Of a DNA stretch of 64,000 nucleotides, positions 25,979 to 35,192 are shown piece after piece (the first letter of the stretch is position 1; every line of letters begins with the position of its first letter). A program made the translations under genes and the position numbers. This DNA comes from Sorangium cellulosum So0157-2 (GTDB taxonomy: Bacteria > Myxococcota_A > Polyangia > Polyangiales > Polyangiaceae). The notes below the pieces were generated by a model that saw only the letters and a list, made by a program, of their open reading frames with translations, ran no database searches and was not told the DNA's origin. Where the stretch lies: positions 2,666,001 to 2,730,000 of the forward strand of contig NC_021658.1 of the NCBI RefSeq assembly GCF_000418325.1, given 5' to 3'.

Positions 25979-27770
25979 GTTGATTTATCCTCGTGGTGAC
26001 AGGTTCTTGTTTTGGTTTGACCGTTCAACGCGCGCAGAACACCGGTTCGTCATGAGCCATTCACGAGTCCCATCGATCGATCGCGCGCTCGGGCGGCCCC
26101 GTCCGTCGGGTGCGCGTCCACCTGGATCGATCTCGACCTGTGGTCCCCAGCCGGCGCTCCCGCGCCGGGCTCCATGCAGCCATGTTGTACCGAGCGGGCT
26201 TCTATAAGAAGCCCCCCCGCGCGGCGCGCTGCTGCGAACAGCCCTGCGCGCTGCGAAAGCAATGTTCGCTCATGCCGTCCCGGAGCTCATGCGCCCCACT
26301 TGCAGAGCCGTTCGGCCCTCGCGTTGGAGCGTATTCACGGTTGATGCCAACGTCAGAGTCGGTGTCAGGACAGCAGAACCATGAAAGAGTTCAATGGCTC
26401 TGTCGTCCGGGCGACAAAGGTGCCTCACTGGGGCTGTGACAATGAGACAAGATACAACAGGCTACGCGGAGCCGCGTGGGCTCTCTGTCGTAGTGCGCTT
26501 CTGCCGTTGTCTATCTCGAGCTCATATGATATCAATTTAGGTTTGCCCGCGCAAGGGATGGGGCGGTGCGTCGATGCTGCCCGGACGCGGGGGTGGTCAG
26601 TTTTATACCGCCTCCTCCCGTCCCATCCTCTGCTGGCGGGCTCATCCGGGGTGACGACGCCTGCGCCGCGCCGAGCGCGCGTCGTGCGGCGCGACCAGCT
26701 TTCGCCGCGAAATCAAGCGGTAGCCGCGCGATGGGCGGCCTGAGCGGTCCTCTCGAGATCCGCCATGAGCGGTAGCCGGATCCTCTTCTGCGGTCGTGTG
26801 TCCGCGGGAGCTGCATGCTGGGGCCCGCAGGTGCATGCCGGGGCCCACCGGTGCATGCTGGGGTCCGCAGCTGCATGCCCGGGCCCGCAGGTGCATGCTG
26901 GGGCCCGCAGGTGCATGCCGGGGCCCGCAGGTGCATGCGGAGGCCCGCAGATGCAGGCCGGAGCATGCAGACTCAACCGCGGACACCGGCCGTCGCTGGC
27001 GCGGCGCGATCCTGGCGCGCCGGCGGCCCGGGAGCCGCGCGCTCGGTGCGGGCAGACCACCCGCCCGTCCCGAGATGGGAAAGGACAGAGGGTATCGCGG
27101 CGCGCGGCGGCGTCGCGACAGGGAAGCTCCGTCGGTATCTTGCTATCGCATCGAATCCGTAATGGTGCTCTCTAAACCATCCACTCGACGATGGCTGTTT
27201 GGAAGACGACAAATCGGAGCCGGCGAATGGGCGGCAGATGGGGGAGCGGGCAGATCGTGCGGCTGCCCTCGACCAGCTCGCGTGGAGGCCCCCTCTCTCG
27301 CTGGCCGCCTGACGTCGTGGCGCGCACCTCGAGAGGCGCCGTCCGCGTCGATCCAGCCGCTCGGGCGCGCCGCCCGGAGGCGATGCGCGCCCGTGGAGCG
27401 ACGCCCGAATGCGGTGTCCGCCCTCGCCTCGAAGCGCGGTCGAAAACGTGCTGTGCATTCGTCCACGCTCGTCCAGGGGCGTCCTGGATGTCGCGGGGAG
27501 CGCACATCGGCTTGCGTCATCCCGCAATCGATTGCGCTTCGATCGCCGCCGTGCCAACCCAAATGGCAGAGACGCGCCCAGCCGCTCGGCTGAAAAGGCA
27601 GCGAGATAGTCGTTCTCGTCGGCGATGCAGCAGGAGGGGAAGAAAACAGGCAACGCTGGCGTGTAAATTGCGACTCCTCGCGACAGACGCCCACGTTGAA
27701 TGCGCCCGGCGCCGCCGAGGCGGCACCGTGGAACCATTCGTTCCTCATGAAAGCAAGGTTGGGAAGAGCC
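25979..27770. other. Gene-poor 1.8-kb stretch
   Basis: No ORF here has a convincing start, composition or recognisable domain; those present are mostly Arg/Pro/Ala-rich shadow frames. Parts near 26020, 26360-26540 and 27600-27680 are less GC-rich than the flanking genes, which fits promoters or untranslated RNA. The only strong structure is the 8 x 20-bp array at 26811-26970. A noncoding RNA cannot be excluded. Confidence 0.6.
26811..26970. repeat. Eight tandem 20-bp iteron-like repeats
   Basis: Eight contiguous 20-bp units begin at 26811, 26831, 26851, 26871, 26891, 26911, 26931 and 26951. The consensus is GTGCATGCYGGGGCCCGCAG; the last unit is the most diverged. Each consensus unit contains two palindromic words, GCATGC and GGGCCC, at fixed spacing. 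The period is close to two helical turns. There are no spacers, so it is not CRISPR. It sits in the middle of the gene-poor stretch. Confidence 0.95.
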
Positions 27771-29051
27771 ATGATCGATCAACGACGAGCGTTCAACCGC
27801 AGGCACTTCTTGCAAGGGATGACCCAGCTCGCCGCGGTCGCCGCCGCGGCGCCCGCGCTCGGCTCGGACCCGTGGAGAGGCGCCACCTGCACCACGCTCA
27901 CCCCGGGGCAGCCCGAGGACGTGAGCATGAGCTCCGAACGGCTCGAGGACGTGTTCGCGCGGATTCAACGCCGGGTGAGCGAGGGCCTGTTCCCCGGCGC
28001 CACAGCGCTGGTCGCGCGGAACGGGGTCGTCGTGGGGCACCGGGCCTTCGGGAGCAAGGTCGCCGGCGCCGATGAGCCGGTGACGCTCGACACGATCTTC
28101 GACCTGCAATCGATGACCAAGGTGCTCTCGACGGCCGCCTCGGCGCTCGCGCTCGTGCAGGAGGGGGTGATCGAGCTGAGCGATCCGGTGGCCAGCTACC
28201 TGCCGGAGTTCGCCGCCAACGGAAAGGGCGGCATCTCCGTCTACGACATGCTCCGTTACTCGGCCGGCCTGCCGATGGACAACCAGTGCCTGGACGAGCC
28301 GGACGACGAGGCCGCGTGGCGCATCATGGCCGAGACGCCGCTCGAGTACGCGACGGGCACGTCGGTGCTCTACAGCGATCTCACGTACCGCCTCCTCGGG
28401 CGCATGATCGAGGCCGCCGCGGGGGACGATCTGGACGCCGTCGCGCGCGCCCGCGTCTGGGAGCCTCTCGGCATGAACGACACGATGTACAACCCGCCGC
28501 CGGCGCTCCTCGAGCGCATCGCGGCCACGGGGTACTCGCCCCTCCGGGGCTACGTCGTCCGCGGCGAGGTGCAGGACGAGCAGGACTTCGCGCTGGGCGG
28601 CATCACCGGGTGTGACGGCGTCTTCTCCACGGCGATGGACGTCGCGGTGTTCTGCCAGATGATCATGAACGGGGGCGCCTACGGCGGCGCCGAGGTCCTG
28701 CGGCCCGACCTCGTGCGAAAGATGAAGAAGAACAACACGCCCCAGGTGACGGCGGCGGCGACCGACACCTCGCCCATCAACAACCTGCTCTTCACCCCGA
28801 AGGGCCTCGGCTGGGAGCTCTGGACGAGGCGCTTCTCGAACGGCGGCATGCGCCTGTCGCCGCGCGCGTACGGCAAGGCGGGCGGCGCCGGGACGTTCGT
28901 GTGGGTCGATCCGGATCTCAGGGTCATCGGCGTCCTCTTGACCAACCACGGCCTGCCGCAGCCGTTCGACGACATCGGCTGGAGCCGGATGCTCGACGAC
29001 ATCGGCTGCGCCGAGTTCTTCGACGGCATCATCAACGCGGTGCACGGCTGA
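27771..29051 (+). CDS. Tat-exported serine beta-lactamase-fold hydrolase
   Basis: The 426-residue protein belongs to the class C beta-lactamase/esterase group (COG1680). The catalytic SxxK is QSMTKVL with Ser114 and Lys117. The second motif is Tyr201-Ser-Asp (YSDLTYRLLG). The third is GKAGGAGT in place of KTG. The N-terminus (NRRHFLQGMTQLAAVAAAAP) looks like a twin-arginine signal with RRHFL, followed by a hydrophobic stretch, so export to the periplasm is likely. Such enzymes are often esterases or D-peptidases rather than antibiotic-resistance enzymes; the substrate is not visible. ATG 27747 is an alternative start. Its end is convergent with the adenylate cyclase gene. Confidence 0.88.
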   Translation: MIDQRRAFNRRHFLQGMTQLAAVAAAAPALGSDPWRGATCTTLTPGQPEDVSMSSERLEDVFARIQRRVSEGLFPGATALVARNGVVVGHRAFGSKVAGADEPVTLDTIFDLQSMTKVLSTAASALALVQEGVIELSDPVASYLPEFAANGKGGISVYDMLRYSAGLPMDNQCLDEPDDEAAWRIMAETPLEYATGTSVLYSDLTYRLLGRMIEAAAGDDLDAVARARVWEPLGMNDTMYNPPPALLERIAATGYSPLRGYVVRGEVQDEQDFALGGITGCDGVFSTAMDVAVFCQMIMNGGAYGGAEVLRPDLVRKMKKNNTPQVTAAATDTSPINNLLFTPKGLGWELWTRRFSNGGMRLSPRAYGKAGGAGTFVWVDPDLRVIGVLLTNHGLPQPFDDIGWSRMLDDIGCAEFFDGIINAVHG

Positions 29052-29078
29052 GCGCCCCGCGGGCGCGCCGGGCGAGCG

Positions 29079-30878
29079 TCAGCCCGGGTCGAGCGCGTAG
29101 ACGGTCGTGGTCGCCTTGCGCCCGGTGAGGTTGCGCTCGCCCAGCGCGCGCAGGGGGAAGGCGTCGCCGGCGAGGGACCGGGTGGCCTCCGAGACCAGCA
29201 CCTGGTTCGGCGCCGCGATCGCCTCGAGCCGCGAGGCGACGTTCACCACGTCGCCGATCACCGTGTACTCCATCCGCTTGTCCGAGCCGACGTTGCCGAC
29301 GATCGCCTCTCCGGAGTTCACGCCGACGCCGAGGCGGACCTCGACGTCGTATCGCTCGCGCCACTCCTCGTTCGCCGTCTCGAGGAAGCGCATCATGTCC
29401 TCCGCGGCCGCGAGCGCGCGCCGCGCGTGATCCGCCTGCGCGAGCGGGGCGCCCCAGACGGCCATGACGCAGTCGCCGATGAACTTGTCGACCGTGCCCC
29501 CGTGCCGGAACACGATCTCGGTGAGCATCGAGAAGAGCTCGTTGAGGAGGGCGACCATGCGCTCGGCGTCGCGCGACTCGGCGAGCGGCGTGAAGCCGAC
29601 CACGTCGGCGAAGAGCACCGACACCGCCGCCCGCTTGCCGCCGAGCGCGAGCGGGTGCTCGCCCCGCACGATCGCGTCGACGACGGCCTTGTCCATGAAC
29701 CGGCCGAGATCGCCGCGGAGCTTCGCCTCCCGCGCGATCTCGGCCTCCCCCTGCTCGAGATCCGCGGCCATGCGGCCGAGCGAGGCGGCGAGCTCGCCGA
29801 TCTCGTCGCGCCGCCCGCGGAGCCGGTCGCCGAGCGCGATCTCGCGCCAGCGCCGGGCGCCGATGAGCCGCGCCTGCGCGACGAGGTGGAGGACCGGGCG
29901 CGTCACGTGGCGGGCGGTGACGACCGCGAGGACGAGCGCGAGGGCGAGCGCGCCCGCGGCGACCGCGAGGCCGCGGCGCCGCATCTCGTCGAGCGCGGCG
30001 AAGGCCACCGGCTCCGGGCGCCAGATCGCGACCGCCCAGCCGAGGTCGGGGAGCGTCTCGATGGCGCCGATCATCCGCTGGCCGCCCTCGTCGTGCGGGC
30101 CGAGCACGCTGATCTTGTCGGTCCACACCGCGCCCGGCGGGAGCTTGCCCCAGAGCGGCAAGGCCGAGACGTCGGCGCCCGGCGCCGCGCCCGACACGCC
30201 GAACGCCGCGATCGCCCGGCGATCGTGGCCCGCGATGAGCAGGCGCACCTCGCGGCCGCCGAAGCGGCGCGCGGCGATCGCCGCGAGATCACGCCCGAGC
30301 GCGTCGAGCGCCACCTCCGCGACCACGTAGCCGGCAGGGCCGGCCGGAGACGGCGGCGCCGCGCCGGCGGGCGCATCGGCCGCGCCCGCCCCGCCGGAGG
30401 ACCGCACGCGGGCCACGAGGAGGCCCCGCGCCGGACCGACCACGCCGAAGCCGACCCCGCGCTCGTCCGCGAGCCGGCGCAGCGCGGCCGGCGCCGCGGG
30501 GACGTCCGCGCCGGACGAGGCCTTGCGGATCACGGTGCCGATCCCCGCGTCGGGCACCTCGAGCCGCACCGCGTCGACGAGCGCGCGCGTCGCGACGAGG
30601 GCGCGCACCGACGCGACCGCATCCTCGTCCCGGATCGCGCCGCCCGCGGCATGACCGAAGATGGCCGCCGCCGCGACGACGTCGCTCTCGACGTCCCGGA
30701 CGAGCTGGATCGAGACCGAGGCCACCTCGGAGAGGATCGCCGCCTGCAAGGCCTCCTCGGACGTCCGCACGGCGCGCCGGTTCACGTCGGCCAGGAGCGT
30801 CACGGCGACGGCCACGGGGACGAGCGCGATCCCCGCGAACAGCGCGATCGCCTTCGCCTTGAGCGAGAGCGCCCTCAC
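29079..30878 (-). CDS. Membrane-bound class III adenylate cyclase
   Basis: The 599-residue protein has an N-terminal membrane segment (LKAKAIALFAGIALVPVAVAVTLLA) and a periplasmic sensor of about 280 residues. A second membrane segment (GLAVAAGALALALVLAVVTA) is followed by a HAMP domain and a C-terminal class III cyclase domain from about residue 405. The cyclase motifs are VSVLFADVVGFTPL (metal Asp), DKFIGDCVMAVWG (substrate Lys) and EYTVIGDVVNVASRLE. The Lys and Asp positions favour ATP over GTP. It should make cAMP in response to a periplasmic signal. The OmpA-family gene lies 48 bases upstream on the same strand, so the two are probably cotranscribed. Confidence 0.92.
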   Translation of the reverse strand: MRALSLKAKAIALFAGIALVPVAVAVTLLADVNRRAVRTSEEALQAAILSEVASVSIQLVRDVESDVVAAAAIFGHAAGGAIRDEDAVASVRALVATRALVDAVRLEVPDAGIGTVIRKASSGADVPAAPAALRRLADERGVGFGVVGPARGLLVARVRSSGGAGAADAPAGAAPPSPAGPAGYVVAEVALDALGRDLAAIAARRFGGREVRLLIAGHDRRAIAAFGVSGAAPGADVSALPLWGKLPPGAVWTDKISVLGPHDEGGQRMIGAIETLPDLGWAVAIWRPEPVAFAALDEMRRRGLAVAAGALALALVLAVVTARHVTRPVLHLVAQARLIGARRWREIALGDRLRGRRDEIGELAASLGRMAADLEQGEAEIAREAKLRGDLGRFMDKAVVDAIVRGEHPLALGGKRAAVSVLFADVVGFTPLAESRDAERMVALLNELFSMLTEIVFRHGGTVDKFIGDCVMAVWGAPLAQADHARRALAAAEDMMRFLETANEEWRERYDVEVRLGVGVNSGEAIVGNVGSDKRMEYTVIGDVVNVASRLEAIAAPNQVLVSEATRSLAGDAFPLRALGERNLTGRKATTTVYALDPG

Positions 30879-30926
30879 GCGGCGCCCCCGGCGCGCGCCC
30901 CGCCGCGCGCCGCGCCGCGCGCCGGG

Positions 30927-32690
30927 TCACTCAAGGGGGCCGTCCTTCCAGCCGGCCGCGCCCTCGTCCGTGCGCTTGCGGATCTGGAACTCCACCCGGC
31001 GGTTCCTGGCCCGGCCGTCGGGGGTGCGGTTGTCGGCGAGGGGCCGGCGCGCGCCGAAGCCGCGCGCCTCGAGGCGGCGGGCGTCGATGCCGTGCGCGGT
31101 CAGCCACGCGACCACGGCGAGCGCGCGGCGCTGCGAGAGCCGCAGGTTCCCCTGATCGGTGCCCTGGTTGTCCGTGTGGCCGTCGACCGCGACCCGGGCG
31201 ATCTCGGGGTGCTCATCGAGGACCGCCGCGACCTCGGCGAGCAGCTCGAAGCTCTCCGGCTCGATCTCGGCCCTGCCGGTCGGGAACTGGACCTGCTGCA
31301 GGATGACGATCTGCGAGCCCTCGATGCGCACCGCGAACGGACAGCCGTGCGTCGCGCGGTCCTCGCTCGGCTTGCCGCGCTCGTAAGGGCAGGCGTCCGC
31401 CGCGTTGGGGATGCCGTCGCCGTCGGTGTCCGCAGGGCAGCCGTGCCTCGACGTCGGCCGGGCCCCCGCGCCCCCGGGCGCGCCGTCGGCCGCGGCGCTG
31501 CTCACCCCCGGCTCGTCCGGGCAGCGATCGTCGACGTCGTAGATCCCGTCGTCGTCCCGATCCGGCGGGCAGCCGCGCCGGAACGCCTGCCGGGCCCCCG
31601 CCGCCGCGGCCGGCGGGCGCGCCTCGCCGATGACCCGGGGGCAGGCGTCCTCCGCGTCGGGGACCGAGTCCCCGTCGAGATCGGCGGCCGGAGCCGGCGC
31701 CCGCGCGGCGCCGCGGCCGCCGTCCGCGGCCGCAGGCGCGCCCGCGGGGGCCCGAGGCGCGGCCGAGGACGGCGCCGGCAGGGCGTCCGCGGCGACGCCG
31801 ATCGCCGCGAAGAAGCGCGCCTTGGGCGTGCCGGGCAAACGCCCGAAGCCGGGGCCGGCGCCCGCGTCCAGCGTGAGCGGGCCGAGCGACCAGCGCGCGG
31901 TGAGCAGGAGCTCCGCCCCAGCGCGGCCCGGCACCCGGAGCGCCGACGCCTCGCCGGCGGCCGCCCACACCGAGAGCTCCGACCCGAGCTGCAGCGGGCC
32001 TTTACGGACGCCGGCGCCCGCCGCGACGAAGACCTCGCTCCCCGTCAGGCTGTCCGCCGAGGCCGGCTGGAACCGGCCCCCCGCCGCGGCCGACCAGCGG
32101 AAGCCCGGATGCTCCGCCCCCACGATCACCCGCGGCGCGTAGCGCGCGGCGCCCGCGCCGGCGAAGGCCGCGTCGCCGGTCGGCAGCCAGACCGAGAGCC
32201 CGAGCGCCGCCGCCGGCCAGGGCCCCTCCTGCGGCAGGAGCGCCACCCGGCCGCCCACCTGGAGATCGGCGAGCGCGGCGCCGCCGCCGGGCGCCGTGAT
32301 GCGGACGTCCCCCAGCGCGCCCGACGCGCCGCCCTGATCCAGCACGAACGGCGCGTCGAGGTCGAGCTTGACCCGCCCGAAGAGCTCCACGCTCGCGAGC
32401 GCATGGAGGATCGCCTGCCGGTCCACCCACGCGACCGCGCCGGCGGGCGCCGTCCCGCGCAGGCTGAGCGGTTGATGAGAATAGGAAAACAGCAGTCCGA
32501 CCGCCGGCCGGAGCTCGCCCGATACGCCGGCAGAAGGGACAGTGGTTAGCCCGTCGCCCGCGGGCGCGGGAGCGAGCCTGTCGAGCGCGGTGGCCTCCTG
32601 CGCCGCGGCCGGCATGGAAGCCGAGGCGGCCGCGACGAGCAGCGGGGAGGCCAGGAGGGGCGCGATGGCGCGCGCCGACCAAAACGCCAT
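30927..32690 (-). CDS. OmpA-family protein with TSP3-like calcium repeats
   Basis: The 587-residue protein begins with a signal peptide (LLASPLLVAAASASMPAAAQ). A barrel-like region spans about 30-300, followed by an Ala/Pro linker. Three thrombospondin type 3-like Ca2+ repeats follow (DLDGDSVPDAEDACP, DRDDDGIYDVDDRCPDE, DTDGDGIPNAADACPYE). The C-terminal OmpA peptidoglycan-binding domain (VQFPTGRAEIEPESFELL, VDGHTDNQGTDQGNLRLSQRRA, ARNRRVEFQI) closes the protein. It should anchor the outer membrane to the cell wall. ATG 32690 is chosen as the start of the signal peptide. It is divergent from the LysM/FecR gene, with only 68 bases between the starts, so their promoters must overlap. Confidence 0.9.
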   Translation of the reverse strand: MAFWSARAIAPLLASPLLVAAASASMPAAAQEATALDRLAPAPAGDGLTTVPSAGVSGELRPAVGLLFSYSHQPLSLRGTAPAGAVAWVDRQAILHALASVELFGRVKLDLDAPFVLDQGGASGALGDVRITAPGGGAALADLQVGGRVALLPQEGPWPAAALGLSVWLPTGDAAFAGAGAARYAPRVIVGAEHPGFRWSAAAGGRFQPASADSLTGSEVFVAAGAGVRKGPLQLGSELSVWAAAGEASALRVPGRAGAELLLTARWSLGPLTLDAGAGPGFGRLPGTPKARFFAAIGVAADALPAPSSAAPRAPAGAPAAADGGRGAARAPAPAADLDGDSVPDAEDACPRVIGEARPPAAAAGARQAFRRGCPPDRDDDGIYDVDDRCPDEPGVSSAAADGAPGGAGARPTSRHGCPADTDGDGIPNAADACPYERGKPSEDRATHGCPFAVRIEGSQIVILQQVQFPTGRAEIEPESFELLAEVAAVLDEHPEIARVAVDGHTDNQGTDQGNLRLSQRRALAVVAWLTAHGIDARRLEARGFGARRPLADNRTPDGRARNRRVEFQIRKRTDEGAAGWKDGPLE

Positions 32691-32758
32691 CGGTCTGCTC
32701 GTATCCCATTGCCTGGTCTCTTGCAACGCCGATCTCGATCCGGTAGCGTGCGCCGGGC

Positions 32759-35192
32759 GTGGCATCGTCAAGTGGCCAGTCCGTCGCTATCGCGGTGCTC
32801 CTCGGCTGCGCCAGCCACGTTGGATACGTCGGGGCGGCGAGCGCCAAAGAGCCGACTCCGGGATATCCAGAGGCGGTCATCCAATGGGGCGTGCAGCGCG
32901 GAGAGACGTGCGACCACATCGCAGAGGTCCTCTACGGCTCGTCCAGGCATGTTGGGTTGATCCAGCGATATAACCGCGTCGCGTGCGGCCCGGGCACGGC
33001 GCTCGCGGAGGGCCTCACGCTGGTGCTCCCCGCCGAGGTGACGTCCATCCCCGACGCGAAGATCCGGTCGATGCACCCCGACGTGCGCGCGCGGGCGGCG
33101 GGCGGCGCGTGGGCGCCCGCGGCGCCGGGGATGCCCCTCGTCGCGAACTCGAGCGTCAACACGCTCGATGAGGGGCGGGCAGACATCGAGTTTGTGGATC
33201 GGACTCGGGTGCTGCTCGCGCCCAATACGCTCGTCGTCATCCACGGTACGGCGCGCCGAACGCGGGTATCGAAGACGCCGCCCGCGGCCGTGGAGCTCGC
33301 GGACGGCGAGGTGAAGGCCGCGCTCGCCGCGCTGCGCGGCCAGTCGGTCGACGTCGCCGCGGGCGGGGGCGGCCGGGTGAGCGCGTCGTCGCGGGACACC
33401 GTGGTGCAGCGGCGCGGGGAGCGGACGACGGTCGCGGTGTTCGACGGCAAGGCGGGGGTCAGCTCGGGCGGCGTCTCCGTCGTGGTCCCGAAGGACCATG
33501 GCACCCGCTTCTCGGACAGGGCGCCGCCCGCGCGCCCGCGGCCGCTGCCGCCGCCGCCCGAGTGGGCGACCGCCGACGTCGCGCCGATCGCGCTCGCCCC
33601 GGCGGGGCTCGGCGTCCTGTCGGCGTCGTGGAAGCCGGCGCCCGGGGCGGCCGGCTACCGCGTCGAGGTCGCGCGCGACCCGGAGCTCAACGACCTCGTC
33701 GTCCGCGAGGAGGTGAAGCCGGACGTCGTGTCCTTCCGCGCGGAGAAGATGCCGGCCGGCGCCTATTTCCTCCGGGTCCGGGTCATCGATCGGGAAGAAT
33801 ACCTGGGCGTCGGCGCGGTGCGCCGGTTCCACCTCGTCGCCGCGCGCGTCTCCGGGGGCGTCGCCCCGGCGGCGCGGGAGATCACCGCGAACCCGTACGG
33901 GATCGTCGAGCTCACGCCGTCGCCCGCGCTCGAGCTCGCGCTCGACGACGGGCCGTTCGGCCCCGTCCCCGAGCGCATCGACCTCCTCCAGCGCGCCCCG
34001 CGCGCGCTGCGGCTGCGCGAGCGGGGCAGCGCCGCGGCGGAGCGCCGGCCCGACGCGGTGACGTCGCTCCCGGTCCGGTACACGGCGGTGGGCGCGTCGA
34101 TCCAGGCGGCGCGCGTGGCGACCGCGGGCGGGCACGCGCTCGAGGCCCGGGTGGCGCTCGACGGGGTCGCGGGGGTCGACGTCGCGCGGCGGGTGGCGCC
34201 GCGGATCGTCGCCCACCTGCCGGGCGGGGTGCGCTCCGCCGCGCTGACCGGCGGCGAGCGGGGCGGCGCGCTGACCGCGCGGATCCCGCTGCCCCCGGAG
34301 GCGACGCGCCCCGGCGAGCCGCTGGGCACCTCCAGCGCCCTCGCGCGGACGGCCGCGGCGGCGTGCTCGGCACGAGCGACGTCGAGCTGCCGGCCGCGCC
34401 GGGGCCGGCGCGCGCGGTGGTGCCGCCGCCGCCGGCCGCGCCCGTGCTGGGCGCGTACCTCCCGCTCCTGCCGGTGACCGCGGCGGCGGACGCGCTCTGG
34501 CTCGGGCCCACGCCGCCCGCTGTGGTGGCCGTGGGCGCGGCCGCGGTGCGCGCCGGGGGCGGCTGGGTCGCGGCGGGGCAGGTGCGCGCGAGCGGCGCCA
34601 TCGGGCCGCTGGGGCTCGACGCCGCGCTGCGCTCGAACCCCGCCGGCGACGGCGAGGGGGTGGGCAGCACCGGCTGGCTCGGCGCGCGCTTCCGGGCCGT
34701 GCGCCTCGACCGCTCGGCGCTCGAGTTCGGCCCCACGCTCCGCCTGGGCGTGCCCCTGGCCGACGGGGGCCCGCCGGTCCGCATCGAGCCCGGGGTCGCG
34801 CTCGGCGGCGCGGCGGGCCGGCTCACGTGGGTGGTCGACGCGGGCCTCCGCATCCGCGCGGGGGGCGGCGGGGAGGGCGCGGGGGGCGGCGAGGGCGGCG
34901 CGGCGGGCGGCGAGGGCGGCGGCGCGCCGGCGGCGCCGCCGTCGCAGGGCTTCCTCCGCGCGCGCCGGCGGCCGACGGCGCGCCGTGGCTCCGGCTGCAC
35001 GGCGCGCTGGATCTGCACCTCGTCCACCGGGACGATGGGGCGAACGACGTGCTCGGCGGGCTGTCGGCGGGCGCGGAGGCGGGCGGCGCGCTGTTCGGGG
35101 CGCTGTCGGTGCGGGTGAGCCCGTGGCGCGAGGCGGGCGAGGGCCCGGTGACGGCGCAGATCGCGGTGGGCTTCCGCGAGGCGCCGCCGTGA
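32759..35192 (+). pseudogene. LysM/FecR-domain envelope protein with two apparent frameshifts
   Basis: From GTG 32759 the frame encodes a lipoprotein-like signal (VAIAVLLGC), a LysM-like module (VQRGETCDHIAEVLYGSSRH), a FecR-type segment (VNTLDEGRADIEFVDRTRVL) and a fibronectin-like stretch. Near 34355 coding potential moves to the next frame (VLGTSDVELPAAPGPARAV), and near 34960 to the third (ADGAPWLRLHGALDLHLVHR), ending at TGA 35192. Both shifts are of the same sense, and the sequence after each reads as a barrel-like C-terminus. Either the gene is broken or two bases are wrong in very GC-rich sequence. The last stop overlaps the kinase start (GTGA), which argues that the full-length gene was, or is, functional. 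Confidence 0.75.

Noticed and set aside
26811..26970. CRISPR array
   Set aside because: The 20-bp units are directly adjacent with no spacers, and no cas genes are present.
27143..27772. A 209-codon minus-strand ORF in the gene-poor stretch
   Set aside because: Composition is Arg/Ala/Pro/Ser noise, there is no ribosome site or domain, and it overlaps the start of the serine hydrolase gene.
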